A DNA stretch of 64,000 nucleotides from Oreocharis arfaki (Eukaryota > Chordata > Aves > Passeriformes > Paramythiidae): assembly GCA_013398015.1 (NCBI GenBank), contig VZRR01011463.1:1-64000 (forward strand), written 5' to 3'. A program made the translations under genes and the position numbers. Within the stretch, counting starts at the first letter, position 1. Every line of letters starts with the position of its first letter. Positions 14,501 to 28,130 of this stretch are shown one piece after another. The notes under the pieces are model-generated. The model searched no databases and was not told the DNA's origin. It saw nothing but the letters and a program-made list of their open reading frames with translations.

Positions 14501-15865
14501 CTTAATATATTCAGTACCTCAGAAGGCGCCACAGCTGGAATGCAGCTCTTGGATATGATCTTAAGTGCTTCAAAGGGAATGAGAGAGGTCAGCATGCCTG
14601 AAAGAAAAGATATCGCCACTGTCAAGGACCAAAGAGATTGGGACAAGATGGGAATACCGAAGTTAATATAGAAAACCAGGGACAGAACCAGAGAGGTTCT
14701 AGTGGTAGCACAGTTAAAATTCTTTGCTTTCTGAAAAGGAACCATGGAGCATATTCAAAAGACAGAACAAGCCTTCACAAGAGGCAAGTGAAGTCTGATA
14801 ATTCACTGCAAGGGTACAACAAAGAGATTTCTTACAGAAACCTGAATCAGCATTGATAAAATAAAAGCACTTTGTAAATCAATATTATTTCTGAGCAACA
14901 GCCCACACTTTTTTTGTCAACCTAAAATGTTGTTGAGTTCTGGCATATTTGAATAGTTAATTGGGCTGCTGGAGTGTGTGTATTCAGCCACGCTGGAAGT
15001 AGTGAAGTACCATAGGAAAATGCTTCTTGTAAAAGAAATGCAATGCATCCCTTTTTTTTCAAAGCAATATTAGTAAACCAGTGTAAATGAAATCAGCATT
15101 TGCTCCCAGTTGGCTCAGAGGAAACAAAATTCTAAACTTATTGAGAAAGTTCAAAGGAAATATGGAAAGGAAAATGTCTGAAGAAAAGGAATGTTTATAG
15201 GGAGTTTCAAGTAGTTGGTGTCCATACACAAATATTTGTTCAGGGATTACTGTTAATGAAAATTCTTCTTATGTTCAGCCTTCATAACATCGTTCAATTT
15301 TCCTAAAGCTAGTCACATCCAGAAAAGCAAGCATTCCAGATGTTGCTTTTATGATGCAGAAGAACATCTTACAGGTAAGGTCACCTCCTCCATTTCAGTT
15401 CTGTTTGTTGTGAGCCACATTGTTCATGTCCCGGTCATTTCCCTACGCGCAAGAAGCTGAGCCCTTTTCAGGTAAATAATAAAAAGCAATGAAGAAGAAC
15501 CCAAATTTCACACCTTAATAGTTTATATAGTCCAAATGTCCAAGCACTCACACATGAACTCACCATCCCCAGCATAGGCAACAAAATTTCACATACCCCT
15601 GTGCAAACTTCATGTAACAAATGCTGAATTTGATAGTCAAGTGCAGTGACAGGCTGACAAAGATTGATCAAGGCCAGACAAGACAGAAGAGTCATTTTGT
15701 CACTGAGTGAATCAAGACAACATCAGTCATGAGGGCTTAGCACATGCAGGAACCTGCAATGGGTACCACCACTAATCCAGCAGTTGCAGAAATTGATTTC
15801 TTGGGTTAGAGACCTCAGTAGCAACATAAAAATGTATATATTCAAAAAATCTCTTTTACAACAGA
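8561..15865. other. Unique non-coding sequence
   Basis: No convincing gene or mobile element is visible. A perfect octamer ATGCAAAT lies near 10652, and an A/T-run cluster lies at 12690-12740. Two splice-bounded open segments on opposite strands, 15309-15374 (+) and 15564-15653 (-), are treated as findings. All other open frames are short and unrecognised. Confidence 0.55.
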
Positions 15866-15900
15866 GATAACTAACTTGTTAGTTAGTCTTGTTAGTTATC
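15866..15900. repeat. 10-bp inverted repeat with internal TTAGTTA repeats
   Basis: GATAACTAAC (15866-15875) and GTTAGTTATC (15891-15900) are perfect inverted arms around a 15-base spacer. The spacer contains another GTTAGTTAG, so alternative hairpins are possible. It is not followed by a T-run and looks like a local sequence accident rather than a functional terminator or RNA. Confidence 0.75.
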
Positions 15901-18900
15901 AAATACTATTTTGGGGGGGATGTCCTTCATCCAACGGTGAGGAGTTGGTGCTAAAGCAGTACAAACCACAATCCAGATGCAGAACACATCCGAAGTTTCT
16001 GCCAAGGCTCTTTGCCTTGTGACATATCAATACTTGCTTCTCCCATGATGACTCAGGAGACACTGCATGGGCACACTTCTTTTACCCTCTGTCCCTCTAA
16101 GAGAGAGTAACTGAAGTCTGAGCAAATCGCAGTCAGGTGGTGAATGAAGACTGCCAAGAACCCCTTCACAGGTAATACAGAAATTACCAGCAATGGTTAC
16201 TCAGGCTTTGTTGCTGAGGATGGGAACTATTGGAACTGGCACTGAACCATCAGAACAGAGGAGGCCTGGAAACGGCTCCATAAGAAACCTTTGTGAGGCC
16301 TTGCAGATCCCCCTCCTGCAAACAATTTCTGTGAGCAGAATGTTCCAAGTGCTGCAAATTCATGGGCCAGCTCCTTCTGAATGGTGTGACCACTAATATG
16401 AATCTGATTTTTTCACCATAGCCCATTTGATTTCTTTTTTTCTTTGGATTTGAACCTCAAGATAACTAGAAAATGCAGATGTCACTTTTCATTTATGCCA
16501 GAGACTGAACTTTTCCTAAACCATATCTTGACTTCTGTTTTTAAAAAAAACAACTTCAAAGACTGAGGGTTAAAAACAGTATTACTAAATGTCACAGAAT
16601 TTAGCATTGAAATTCCAAGGGTTACTAATCCTTGGTTTGAACGAATTTGGACAAAGTCATTTAGGTTTCATATCAGTGAAATATGAGGTTTGGTGTTACA
16701 GACTTCTACATGCTCTTGAACAAAAGCTTCCAAAGCAACAGTTTTAGTTGATTTTATTTCAGCTAATTGCAACCTAGAAATCTATATTGATTTGAGATGG
16801 CCACAGAGAGTAAAACTCCTCCAAGCCTCTGATTCCCACACTGAGAATCAATGCATCTGTGCTTTTCCCTGACTGATATCAGAACCGCCTGGTCTTACAT
16901 CACAATTACTATCATAGTTTTGAAGGCAGTGTTAGTAAATAAGACAGACTGCTGCAAAAAATTTGCATTCTCTAGTTGCAAACATCACGGTTGCTTCATG
17001 AAAGGAACAGCAAAATGCTTTCTAGCACAACAGTGGAGCAAAGGTTGAATAACAGATGGTCGAATTCCTCTACCAGTCTATTTAAAATAATATTTTTGCA
17101 GCATTTCAGCTTTGGTTGTTGACTTTACACTTGAGTATTGATCACAGTTGATTGCACTCAGTTTGTAGTGGGTTGACCATATCATGCACTCAGGCTGTCC
17201 CTCTGCAGCGTAACATACAGAGCAATAATCCATTTGAATTGATGAGTCCTTTGTAAATGAAGCCAAACCACCAGATCAGAACTCTGTGATTGCGTAGAAG
17301 GGCAACGAGTGACACGGGTTATTTACTGATTGATACTTCCCCATAGTAATAACACAGCTTCCATTGGAAAACATCTGGAAACATTACAGTACAATAGTTC
17401 TTTTAAAATAATGAGGTCTATCAATCATTTGTATGACCAACGAATGTGAAAGAGCTTCATGTTGTCCATAAAACAACCAGACCTGATGCTACTCACTCGT
17501 GACTAGTGATTTTGCTTTGGCCAGGACAAATAGGTATCTGCAGAGCAGCTGCTGTAATCATAACAGAGAGTGTCTTCTCCAAATGGATGCATGTGCCAAG
17601 ACCGGGGAGTGCACAATGTGGGAAATAGCTCACCAAAGAGGAGAACAAAGCCACAACTACAAAGGTAAATAAGTCAAAGAGACTTAGCTCAGTAAGATTT
17701 ACAGATTTTGAGCATGACTTCAACCACTGAATGCTAACAAAAATCAGTCATTGGTTGTTTAATTATTTTTTTTTAATTGTGCCACTTCAAAGACTACAGG
17801 TAAGTCATGGTATTATTAATTCTCTCTCAGTATAAACCAGATAAGACTATTGTGTAAGAAGGATATGTTGCCATACAAAATAAGCAAAGACAGACCTGGA
17901 ATAATAGAAGTGGAATTCAGCTTTTGAAGAACCTACTGCTCAGTAGTGGCAGTGAAATTTCAGCAAAGCAAGCCCAAATGCTTGCACTATTTATTGCAGC
18001 AATGCTTCATTCTGCAAAGAGAAGGCAAGAGATCTATGACGTTTTCCCAGCTGTTTCTATTCTCCACTATTGCTTAACCGGTCAGTCGCACAGCCCCTGC
18101 TCACTGCACACATTGCAGTGAATTCTTGTAAGCATGAGAAGTGTGAGCATGAGAAGCTGGAGAAAGAGAGGGAATAGTGCAGATAAAAAGTGGGAGAAAA
18201 TGGCAGTGAAGAATTCTCATCGTTGTAGAAAGGGACAGAAAAATTAGAGTCTGATGTGGCTCTGCTTTCCTTGGGGCAAGTCAAATACACCTAGGTCTTT
18301 TAGTTGGAGAATTTTCTAACATCTGCCAAAAATATGGGATTCAATCTCAGATTTCACAGATTAGATCCCTTATCCAAACTACTCAGACTTGTGCAACATT
18401 AGACACTTCTACCCATATGAAGGCATCAAATCAAAGGTCTGAATTTCCTTTGCATCTCTTACCAAGTGCAATTATTTCAAATTGCTGGGATTAAACATAT
18501 GTGGAAAGGCAGTTACTTGGATCCAAAATATGGCTGACCGCCTCTTTCCATACATTTTTCCAGGAAAACTGAAATATGGGAAGTATTTCTCATTTACTAT
18601 CCAGAATACCATTTCAAGAGATCCTTTTGCCTAGAACCCTGAGTTTAGGCAACTTTTACGTTTGGTTCAGAGTCCTTTACTACTTCATTACTATTTCCTC
18701 GAGTGTTCAGTCTCTACTTTTCTCATTAACTTTTCCTGTCTTCATCTAGGTGTGGGGAAAAGAATTGATTGCACAGTCACATTTCCAAAAATGTAACAGA
18801 AGCAATTTTATAGTAATCAAAGCTACATGAGAAATGCACTGACTTCTATCAAGCTCCAATCTACTCTTTCAGCAACATTGTTGTAACACTGTATTTCTCA

Positions 18901-21900
18901 CTATTCCAATCATTTAGTCCCTTCTGTTAAAAAGTTATTCCAAGACCCGTAGAAGAAAATGAGGGAATTCTGCAGAACAGTGCGAAATACACATGCTGAG
19001 TGAAAATGTGGAGGGTACAGAATACTCCCAGGCACGCAGAAGACCAAGGGCATTAGGAGTAAACAACATCTGATTGTCAATTTCTCTATCTTTTCACCAA
19101 GTTTTTGGGGAAAGAAAGATCCGCTATCAGCCATTTGTAATAATAATATACAACACTATCACGAACGACAGGAGTTTGCAAAAGCAGGGTTGGTAATGAA
19201 TCTGTTTCTTAAGCAAGCTACCTCCTATACAAGTACATGAACTACAAACCAATACTTTAAAAGTAGCTATTTATAAGCAGAGATATTAATTAAGTCAATT
19301 TTTCACGTGCATTGCAAGACAGTTTCTCAAGCCCAGACTGAGGAAAGGGGTGAATGCTGAGTCTGAGGCCAGATGGAATAGTGCCCTTTTGGATCAATGC
19401 AGAAAAAGTGACTTTTGCCATATAAATAAGCAGATGGGGAAAAAGAAAACAAGCCTAATTATACCAACCTTTCTAAGAAACATTTCTAAAAATACTTATT
19501 GGCCTTATCTGGAGTGGAAAGTTTCAGAGGGAGCACCAGAGGTGTTTTATTTTAGCTTGGCACGAGTAGGGAAATTATAGGAATGATTCCTAAGTGTGGC
19601 AAATGCAGCTGCTTCTCAAAGACATAGTTTAGGGGTTCTACATAAAGCCATAAACCCTCTGAGAGACTCATAAAGAGCTGGCATGGTTTCATTTGAATTT
19701 AAAACCTTTTTATTTTTAAGGAGCCAGTCAGATACTGTTGTAACAGAGCTCAAGGCAACACCATTAAGACAATAGTGGGAATATAGTGATCAATTGCTCC
19801 CAAATATCACAATGTTCAAAGGTAGACCCTCTAAAACTCCTGTTAAGATTGCACCAACCCAAAGATTTCAACTAACAAGAGCAGAAAACATCCCAAGGAT
19901 TACAAACTCCCTAACTTCTAGCAAATGGATTTTCTGTACAGTAAGTGTACAGAAACAGGCAGAAACAATTCAGAAGAAGAAAAAGGTTAAATGCCTCATT
20001 AAATCTTACCAGATTCACTTTACAACTACAACAAACATCCCTGATGTGTATGAACTTTGGGTGGGGACTGAGAGAGATAAAAAAGGTGGTGGTCAGCCAC
20101 AAAGAGCTCTTTGGACGAGACCGAGGTAACTTTTCCCTTTAGGGGAATCATACTGGCCAGCACAGAGATGGAAGAAAAGGCCAGTACACAAGAAGAAAGT
20201 TTCTCTACTTTCAACAGGAAATTCTCCATTGAATATAAACAAAGAGAAATGAAAGACTGATAACTCCATTGCTGAAAATATTTTGGCCCTTTGTGATGCT
20301 GGCACAACCAAAGATGCTCCAGGAAGTACAGCGCAGGCCTGCTCCGCAGATCTACAGGGTGCTTGCATCTAGGGTAACAGATTAGTATTTAATATTTGAG
20401 AGACTACTGAGGAAGATGGGACTTCACCAACATTCGTTCAACGTTCATCTTACATGCATCAAAAATCCCAGTTCCTCTGCTTTAATATTTCCAGCACGTA
20501 TTTTAAACTTCTTTTCCAGTGCGCACACACACGGCATTTATGGATTACTAGGAGAATGCCTACGTGGCAGTCGGCAAGAATACTGGTTTTTGTTGCATTT
20601 AAAATTCCTTTAAAACCTTGCTTACTGTACCTGCATTTTCCAAGACTGCAGGACCTATTTAATACACTAATATAAAGCTAATATAAAGTCAAAAATACAG
20701 TTCACAGAGCAAACAAAACCAGAGGTTCCGTACATTTCAGAGATTTATCCCAATCCAGCACTCCTGCATAATGCAGTAGAACCATTCATCCTCATATTTC
20801 ACAGAAAGATGAAATATTGTGGTTTCTGCAAAGTGCAGATGTCAACAAATATCATCTCTGGTAAGCATGAAGGAAATCATAGCTCCTGGACATAAAATAT
20901 TTCACTGGAAATACTGTCTCCTATTTAAAGCAAGGAGATTTTAGTTCAAATATGTCAAAAAGCACTGAAATTGCTGCACAAGGGGTGTAAAATGACCAAT
21001 AAAATTAAGCCACATTCACTCAGTAAATATTAAAAGAAGCACTTCAGACAAGATTGTATTCAGAAACAAAGAGAGCCTTTTTCAGTAGGAAACATCATCA
21101 AGATGAAGAATAAATATTTTATAGTTATATTTTCAGGTACATTTCAAGTGTCCCTCCTTTTGCATCAGGCCATTAGGCAAGGGGATTGCTGATCTAAAAC
21201 CAGGTACCCAACATCTCTCATCAGCTCATTTTGAATATAAACAGTTTAAATCTTCAAGTGTGATAACATAAGAACATAAACACTCTCAGAGTATTACAAT
21301 TCTGTCATTTCCCACCATTTGCAGTTCTTCCTTTGGTTTCAGCAAGCAATGGAGCTGGCTTGAATGTATGGGGAGTCACTGATTATTCTCTCTTTCGAGG
21401 AAGTCTAGAATTTCCCTACTCTGCTGGATCACTATATCATAATCCAAAGAATAACCTGCATACTACCTCATTTTTTCTTAAAAGCAGAGAGAACAAAACA
21501 AATTGATTAACCATTGATGAATTTAAAAGCATGTATTTCATTGAGTGTCCCTTTGACATTAAGGATGAGGATTGACTAGGATTAGGCATATCAACTGCTG
21601 AACTTGCCTACTGTGACACCAGTGCCTATGTTGAGCTTTTTACTGCTAATTACAAGTCTGTGATTTTCCTCACAAAATTATGTTTCTCCAGAAAGAGAAC
21701 AAGCAGTCTAGCTATATTTCATGCTAGCACTCAATCCCTAGGTCACTGGTTTTATTTTCAGACTATTGGTTAGAGAATTAACCCTCCCCTGTTTTCCTTC
21801 AGGACAGATAATAAGTAACTGTTCATACAATGGTGGTAATAATAACCAATTTCTCTGGCTCTGACAAAATGAAATATGTCTGTAATTTCCTATTTTCTGA

Positions 21901-24900
21901 GTCCTCTTTTTCTCCTGTCTATCCAACGCATCAGCATCAGCTTTCTTCACTGCTTTGTTTCACAGTTGAGACTCTGCCAAGATTCATCATTTCCTGCTTA
22001 CACTGCAATCTAAACCAGACCTTTTAATCAGATTCTCTGTTATGAATATCTTTCCTTTCCACTTTTACCTAAGGCTCGTGAGCCCAGAGAATTAGAGAAG
22101 TGATGGTTTGTTTCCATCTTCTCCTCTCATTTCCTTTCTTTTATCACATACTCAAACATGATTTAAAGGTGAATATAAACAAAAATACAGAGAGTGTATC
22201 TGAATTCATACCATTTTTATACTAGCTGAGGGCACTGACTTAAGTCAGTTTCTTTCCAGAAATATCTAGCAAGGATCATTTGAAGCCATCAGTTCGATAT
22301 AGAACCTATCAGCTACAGATCCCAAACCAAAAGACCAATATTTCACATAAAAATATTTTTTAAAATTGGCTGGCAGTTTTTAGAAAACATTTTTCCCAAA
22401 TTCCTTTGCTGGTAAGAAAAGAGTGAGAAATACGATTTCACCATAATTTCCTTGTTACAAGAATTATCAAGTAAGATGGGAAAATAAATTTAGTTATTAT
22501 AAGCTCCAAGCAGCAGATTTTCTGATATTAATTCTTGGTCATGGAATAGAAGGAAAGAAATTTAAACAAAAAAATTATGAAACCATTGGCATAAATCCCT
22601 CCTATGTAGGCTTCTGTTATCCTCAGTAAAGCATGTCAACGGTTATGATGTCAGTTTATGTCTTGTATTACTGGTTAATAAATACATACTAAAATAATAT
22701 TGTTAAAACAACACACATCACAATAGTGGATTCTTTATAAAGCAGAAACTGGTACATCTGTCATTAGCCCAACAGGAATGGTAAATGTGATTTTCTACTG
22801 CTAGGATAGCAGTCCCCAAGTTTATAAGTAGTCATATAATTAACTACAGACAGCATGAGGTTAACAGAGAAGAAGCCCTCTAACATCCTTTATCTTACAA
22901 AATCACGTGTTAGCAGCTCTATCTCCTATTAACTTCCAAAAATTAGCAATAATTTCAAAATTTGTTCCATTAATGATATTAGTGATTGAATGGCTTAGAA
23001 GATTGGCTAGAGCTCAGCGTACACAGCCCTCTCCACTCGGAACAAGCCTACCTTGTCACTCAGAGCAATGATTATCCGAAGGCTGACTTCCTTGTGCATG
23101 GCTGGGTGACTCATAAACCTAGCACAAAATGGGCAGAGAGAAAATTCAGACTGCATTCAAGATCAGAATACATTCCATATACACACTATCTAACTACTAC
23201 ACATTCTTACAGCTGCAGAGTCAGGAGCAGGATATTAGTCCCAACCAAGCCAGGCAAAGGTTCAAGATACATCTCACACTGCTACACTGGTAAATCCTGA
23301 GCTCACACCTTGTCATTGCTGCCTCTATCCCATGTCATAAAGCAAAACTTTACAATTCCTTACATATTTTTATTCTTATTAATACAACTGCTGTTGGTTC
23401 TGTTAACTGTGTAAATGTTTCATGCTCCTGTTCTTATTGTTTTAAGATTATTATATCCCTATCATTTACTTGCAAGTTTCACTGGTTATTTTTTTCAACT
23501 TTGCTGCAAGAGGAACTCCACAGTCCGAAGATGAGTATTTGAAATCCTCTCACAGCTCAAGTTTCCAGATGAAGCTGGAAAAAGTGATACTTTTTAAATG
23601 CTGGATGCTACAGAGAAAGACTCTAGGTCACTATCCCTGACGCCACAGTAATATCTAAACACAAAATCCTTGTGTATCACAGACTCAATTCTCTATTTTC
23701 GTAGTTCTCTGTCTAGCTCCCGAGAGAAAGAAAACAAGATGATAACTGTATGTTTAAAAGAACGTTTTTTCTGAATAAGCAACAGTTTTTGCATCGAAAC
23801 CTCTCAAGGTTACATTCTAAGTCTACTGAATGCTCTTTGAACTACAGCCCTTTTGCTTGTAATCACTTTGGAAAAGCACAAAATACTAACCTCGGGGTTT
23901 TTCCTCACCCCAGTCATAAGAGATTATTAGCAATTGGCACTTCGAATAATTCACATTTTTATGGCATGCTGTAGAAACGTTCTGTCTGATCCCCATAATA
24001 CAATGTACAGTAGGCAGTTTGTTACCAGGTGCCTGGAAGGGACATGACACCAAAAAAGTGAGAGTTTGGTCCCTGGAAGGCTGATACATATTACTAACAA
24101 ACATCATAAAAATGGATAAATTGTATAGATTGAGAATTCTTCTCAAGGATGCATAGTCCCAAACTCCTCAAGACTTGCTTAAAAGAGAGGAGATATATAG
24201 TCCTTTGAATGGATTTTTCTGTTTCTACTGTGCATTCACCCTCAAGGTATCTCGTGTTCCTTCAGTGCTAGTTGGTCATCAAAAACGGAAATGCACTGCT
24301 ATATAGGAAAGAATAAAGTAATAGGACAGGAACAGTTAAGCTTGAAGTTCTTATCTACACTGAAAAATTACTTTTGTGAGAGGAAGCAAATTTCAAAATA
24401 TTGCTGCCAAACTCAATTATTTCTCTAAGTTTCTTTCAAGAAATGGAGAGTTTTTTAAAGTGGTTAGAGTATTAAATAGTTCAGATTAAAATAAACAGTA
24501 TATCCTGATGCTAAAGAAATGTATCACATAGTAAATAGACCAAATTATATAAAAAGGTTCTCTGAAATCTCTTTTCCTTTTTATATCAAAGACAAAACAA
24601 ATGCCTGAAAGAAGCATTTCCATCTTCTGCAATGTGTATGAGAAAACCATCCATTTACTTAAAACAATTCTCTCACATGTAAAAAGTACAGCATTGGCAG
24701 AGTTCAATACATTAATTAATTCCCACAGTTCAATACAATAATATCAGCTGGCAAAAACGCTTTTCATGTTACAATCCGTATAAATACACGGAAGTCCCAC
24801 AGATGCTACAGTTTTATCAGGGAATGTTTTAGCCCAGATTTATTTACTTGCTAAATACTCCAGCGATTATATCTGAGAGATGGCGAAGTCATGCCATTAC

Positions 24901-26929
24901 ATTGCTCTTTTTATCTTCATTAAGCTTTCTCACAGCTGCTATTCATTCACAAAACTTTACTGGGTTAATTTCAGAAGTTCCAGAAGCTATCTTATTTTGG
25001 TAATTTCTAGAAAAACAAATTGCTCAGGCACAAGTTAATAATACAAGCAAATTTTTTCACCTAATGTAAAGGTTTGGCCAATAGACACGGATTACTTTGA
25101 TAGTAATATTTTCATATGCCAAAGTAAAATATCTTGAAAGATCCATGGCACCTATAATAGATGTTATCGACTTGCAGTTCCAAAACTGCATTGTCTTCCC
25201 TAAAGAATTATCTAAAATTTATACTCTATTCAGTGATGGAACAGCTTAAATTGGCTCAAGCAGACAATAGTTTAAAAGCAGTCTTTTCCACGGTTCTAGA
25301 TCTGTCATCATCTTGAGCTTCAGGTGGAAGATCTTAGTCATACTATGTTGATCCCTTGCTGTGTTTAAATGCTTTTGGATAAAAGATGATGTAGAATTGA
25401 CAGTGCTAGAACCTCTGTGACATTAGGCTGACCACCAGGTTGCACGCAGCTCACCGAACTCTGGTACTTATGAAATGAGAAACATTTCTGGGGCATGGAT
25501 TCTCTCCTGAGATCTCACCTGAGGAAGGTCCTTAAGACAACTTCATCATTTAAGCTAATGTTTTTTCTATAACTCTATGCCTGAAGGAGAATCTGATTTA
25601 TTCTCCTCTGTGCCACTTACTTTTTTGGAGGGCACTGCACCTATAGCCAGTCAGACATACAAACTGGCTCCACACAGGATTAAAACACCATTTGTCTTAA
25701 CTCACTGTGTTTGAGAAAGTCCCCAGATGATGTGAAACCATCTCAAACGTTTAGAACTAGTTCTCAGAAAGAGAGTTGCTTCCGCCCACTTTAACTCACT
25801 GTCTTTGACCTTGGCCAACAAAACCACCTCCCATCATACAAGCATGCCTGTATCTTCTCTCCTCCTGCTGAAAGTATTTTTTTGAGACTCCTCTAGTCCA
25901 TCTTACAACATCTGGCTTCTTTGTTCTGCCTTTATTAATTTTCCGTTACTTCAAAACTCCTGCCTGCAGATAGGAAGCAAAAATCCTTGGCTTTCTGAGC
26001 CCATTGTCACAAGCTATTTCCATCTCAAGAACTAACTTCCAAGGTATCCCTGGTCTGCAGGGAACGTGGTTAAGCCCTGGTCAGCAGCATCAGAAACACA
26101 TTCAAAGGAGATTTTTTAAAAATTAAGGTCTTATAACTCCATGAAGTCAACCAGAACACAATAGATACAGATTCTGCAAAGTTATCAAAATCATAAATAC
26201 CCATATGTGGGAAAGTTCAGCCCAGAAATGCTTGCACACCCTTGAGAAATGCCATTGATTTCCTTCCCAAAGCTTTTGAAAGCTTTATCCGTGTGGGCAT
26301 GAATTAACAACAATTCATAAATAATGAATACTGAAATACAATTTAAATAAATTTTTTGGGAAAAACTTATAAGCCAAAATTTCTGCTTGAAACGTTCTCT
26401 CAGCAATTTCCAACCAAAGAAAAAAATGCATAAAAATCCATGTCTTGCTCTTAAATAGACTGCAAACTGGAAAAGGGCAGTATTTGCATTTTATTTACTA
26501 CAAATAGACCACCCTTCTCCTGATGAAACTCTTGAAAGGCTTAGGATAAAATGAACTATCGTGCCTTTTTAGCTTCTTCCCTATGGAACAGGGAGCCTTC
26601 TGTTTATGCTTTAGGCAAAGAAAACTACGGAACAGTGAAAAACCAGACTGTCTGCATGAAGACAACTACACAAAGAATGTTTCTAAGGTAGAGTGCACAA
26701 CATCCAGCTAAGTAGAAAGTGATGAGTGTGTGTAGGTACACATCTGTGTTAATGCCAGTGTGGCATCCAGCTGGATATATGTGCACCCCACTCAGCTTCA
26801 GCATCACAAACCTGCAGGAAACAGCCAAATCAGGCACATGCGCCTGGCTGGGACACTGGAATGCAGAGAGTGATGAATCCTGATGTACAGAGTGTCTGTT
26901 CAGCTCCTCAAGCGTGCACGGGAAAGAAA
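15901..26929. other. Unique non-coding sequence
   Basis: I see no gene, RNA gene or mobile element across this 11-kb stretch. A minor direct repeat of AGCATGAGAAG occurs at 18131-18141 and 18146-18156. A perfect donor-like CAG|GTAAGT lies near 17799 without a plausible upstream exon. The open frames at 19794-20129 and 22986-23300 are about 105-111 codons and carry no recognisable motif. Confidence 0.55.
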
Positions 26930-28039
26930 TATGAATTTCTAATGTAATATATTATTGTTGTATATTGAAAACATATTTCCAGCGTTTACAATCCATTGTA
27001 AATATGAGCCTGCCATTTTTAAATAATATGAGTAATGTATTGACAGTGCTGAGCAACACATGTGCTTCCTATAGACAAAAATAAAACATAGTTGACAAAC
27101 ATTCTTAACTGTCTCCCTAATCCCTCAGCAGCTGGCCAAGTAATGATCGAAATTAGTGGAACAGAACTGGACTAAAAATAGCAGTATGTAGGTGTTGGTA
27201 AGGAGGTGTATGGATGTGATACCATGAAAAAAATGGAGTAGCACATATGGCCCTTTTTGCCATCTAAGAATTACATGGGTACTCAATAATATCAATGTAA
27301 TTGTCAAAAAGTATGACTGCATACATATATTCTTAATTTCTCTAGAGGGATTCAGTAACGACAGGGGATAAATTTTAGTAAAAGGAGACTCTGAAAGAAA
27401 AAGTTCTGTGCTTTTCAAAACCCCCCCTAAAAATAAAAAACTTTAGAAATGTGATATTCTGATTTTTCATTCTTACAGGAGAAAAAAGCCCCTGTAAAAA
27501 AAAAAAAGAAATGCTTTTTCTTTTTTTTCTGGAACAGAGGGAAAGCTGTTTGGGTCAGATCCCACTTTTATAAAGATTGATGAAGAAGTGAAGAAGGAGG
27601 TGTTAAACAGATAAAGTGTTTTATAAGGGACATAAGGCAGGTAGAAGAATATGCTTTGAATGATAAAGACAATACAGTTCACCACCAGTTGTTCTGATGT
27701 TGAGAGAATATTTGAAGAAGGAAAGACTGGGAACCATATCATTGAAGTGGTAAACTACACCTCATAACCCATGGTATGATGTAGGATTAACAATAAACGA
27801 GAAGAGCGAGAGATAAGCACCAATTAAGATGCAGAATTTACACGTGGAGTTTTGCAAGTTCCAAGTCTTGCTGTTTAGGTACCAGCTGCAACTAGTTGCT
27901 TCAAAAATGTAAAAACAATAAGAATAATTTTCTAAATAACTCTTCTGAAAAGAGATGATTTTCTCATTGCCAACATTATTTTTATGGGCCACGTTTTTTC
28001 CCATATTATATGTAATTATATAAGTGCCAATTAAAAGAA
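26930..28039. other. AT-rich non-coding sequence
   Basis: Nothing gene-like is visible. Long minus-strand frames here and just downstream are very rich in Phe, Leu, Ile and Ser. They are translations of A-rich plus-strand DNA rather than membrane proteins. An 11-12 base A-run lies near 27498, and a C-run followed by an A-rich tract lies near 27421. Confidence 0.5.
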
Positions 28040-28130
28040 AACAAGAAAATAAAACATCAACTCTCCAAAAAACCAGCAACCAAACAGAACAAAAAAAGAA
28101 AATACCCAAAACCAACCAGACAAAAAACAT
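28040..28130. repeat. A/C-rich low-complexity tract
   Basis: The plus strand is nearly all A and C, with recurring AAAACC, CAACC and ACAAAAA units. The complement is a T/G-rich tract of the GGTTTT type that is frequent in bird genomes. It explains the Phe/Trp/Leu-rich open frame of 122 codons on the minus strand at 27762-28130, which I do not accept as coding. Confidence 0.6.

Noticed and set aside
27762..28130. 122-codon minus-strand frame that looks like a membrane protein
   Set aside because: Its Phe/Leu/Trp-rich composition is the direct translation of an A/C-rich low-complexity tract on the opposite strand.
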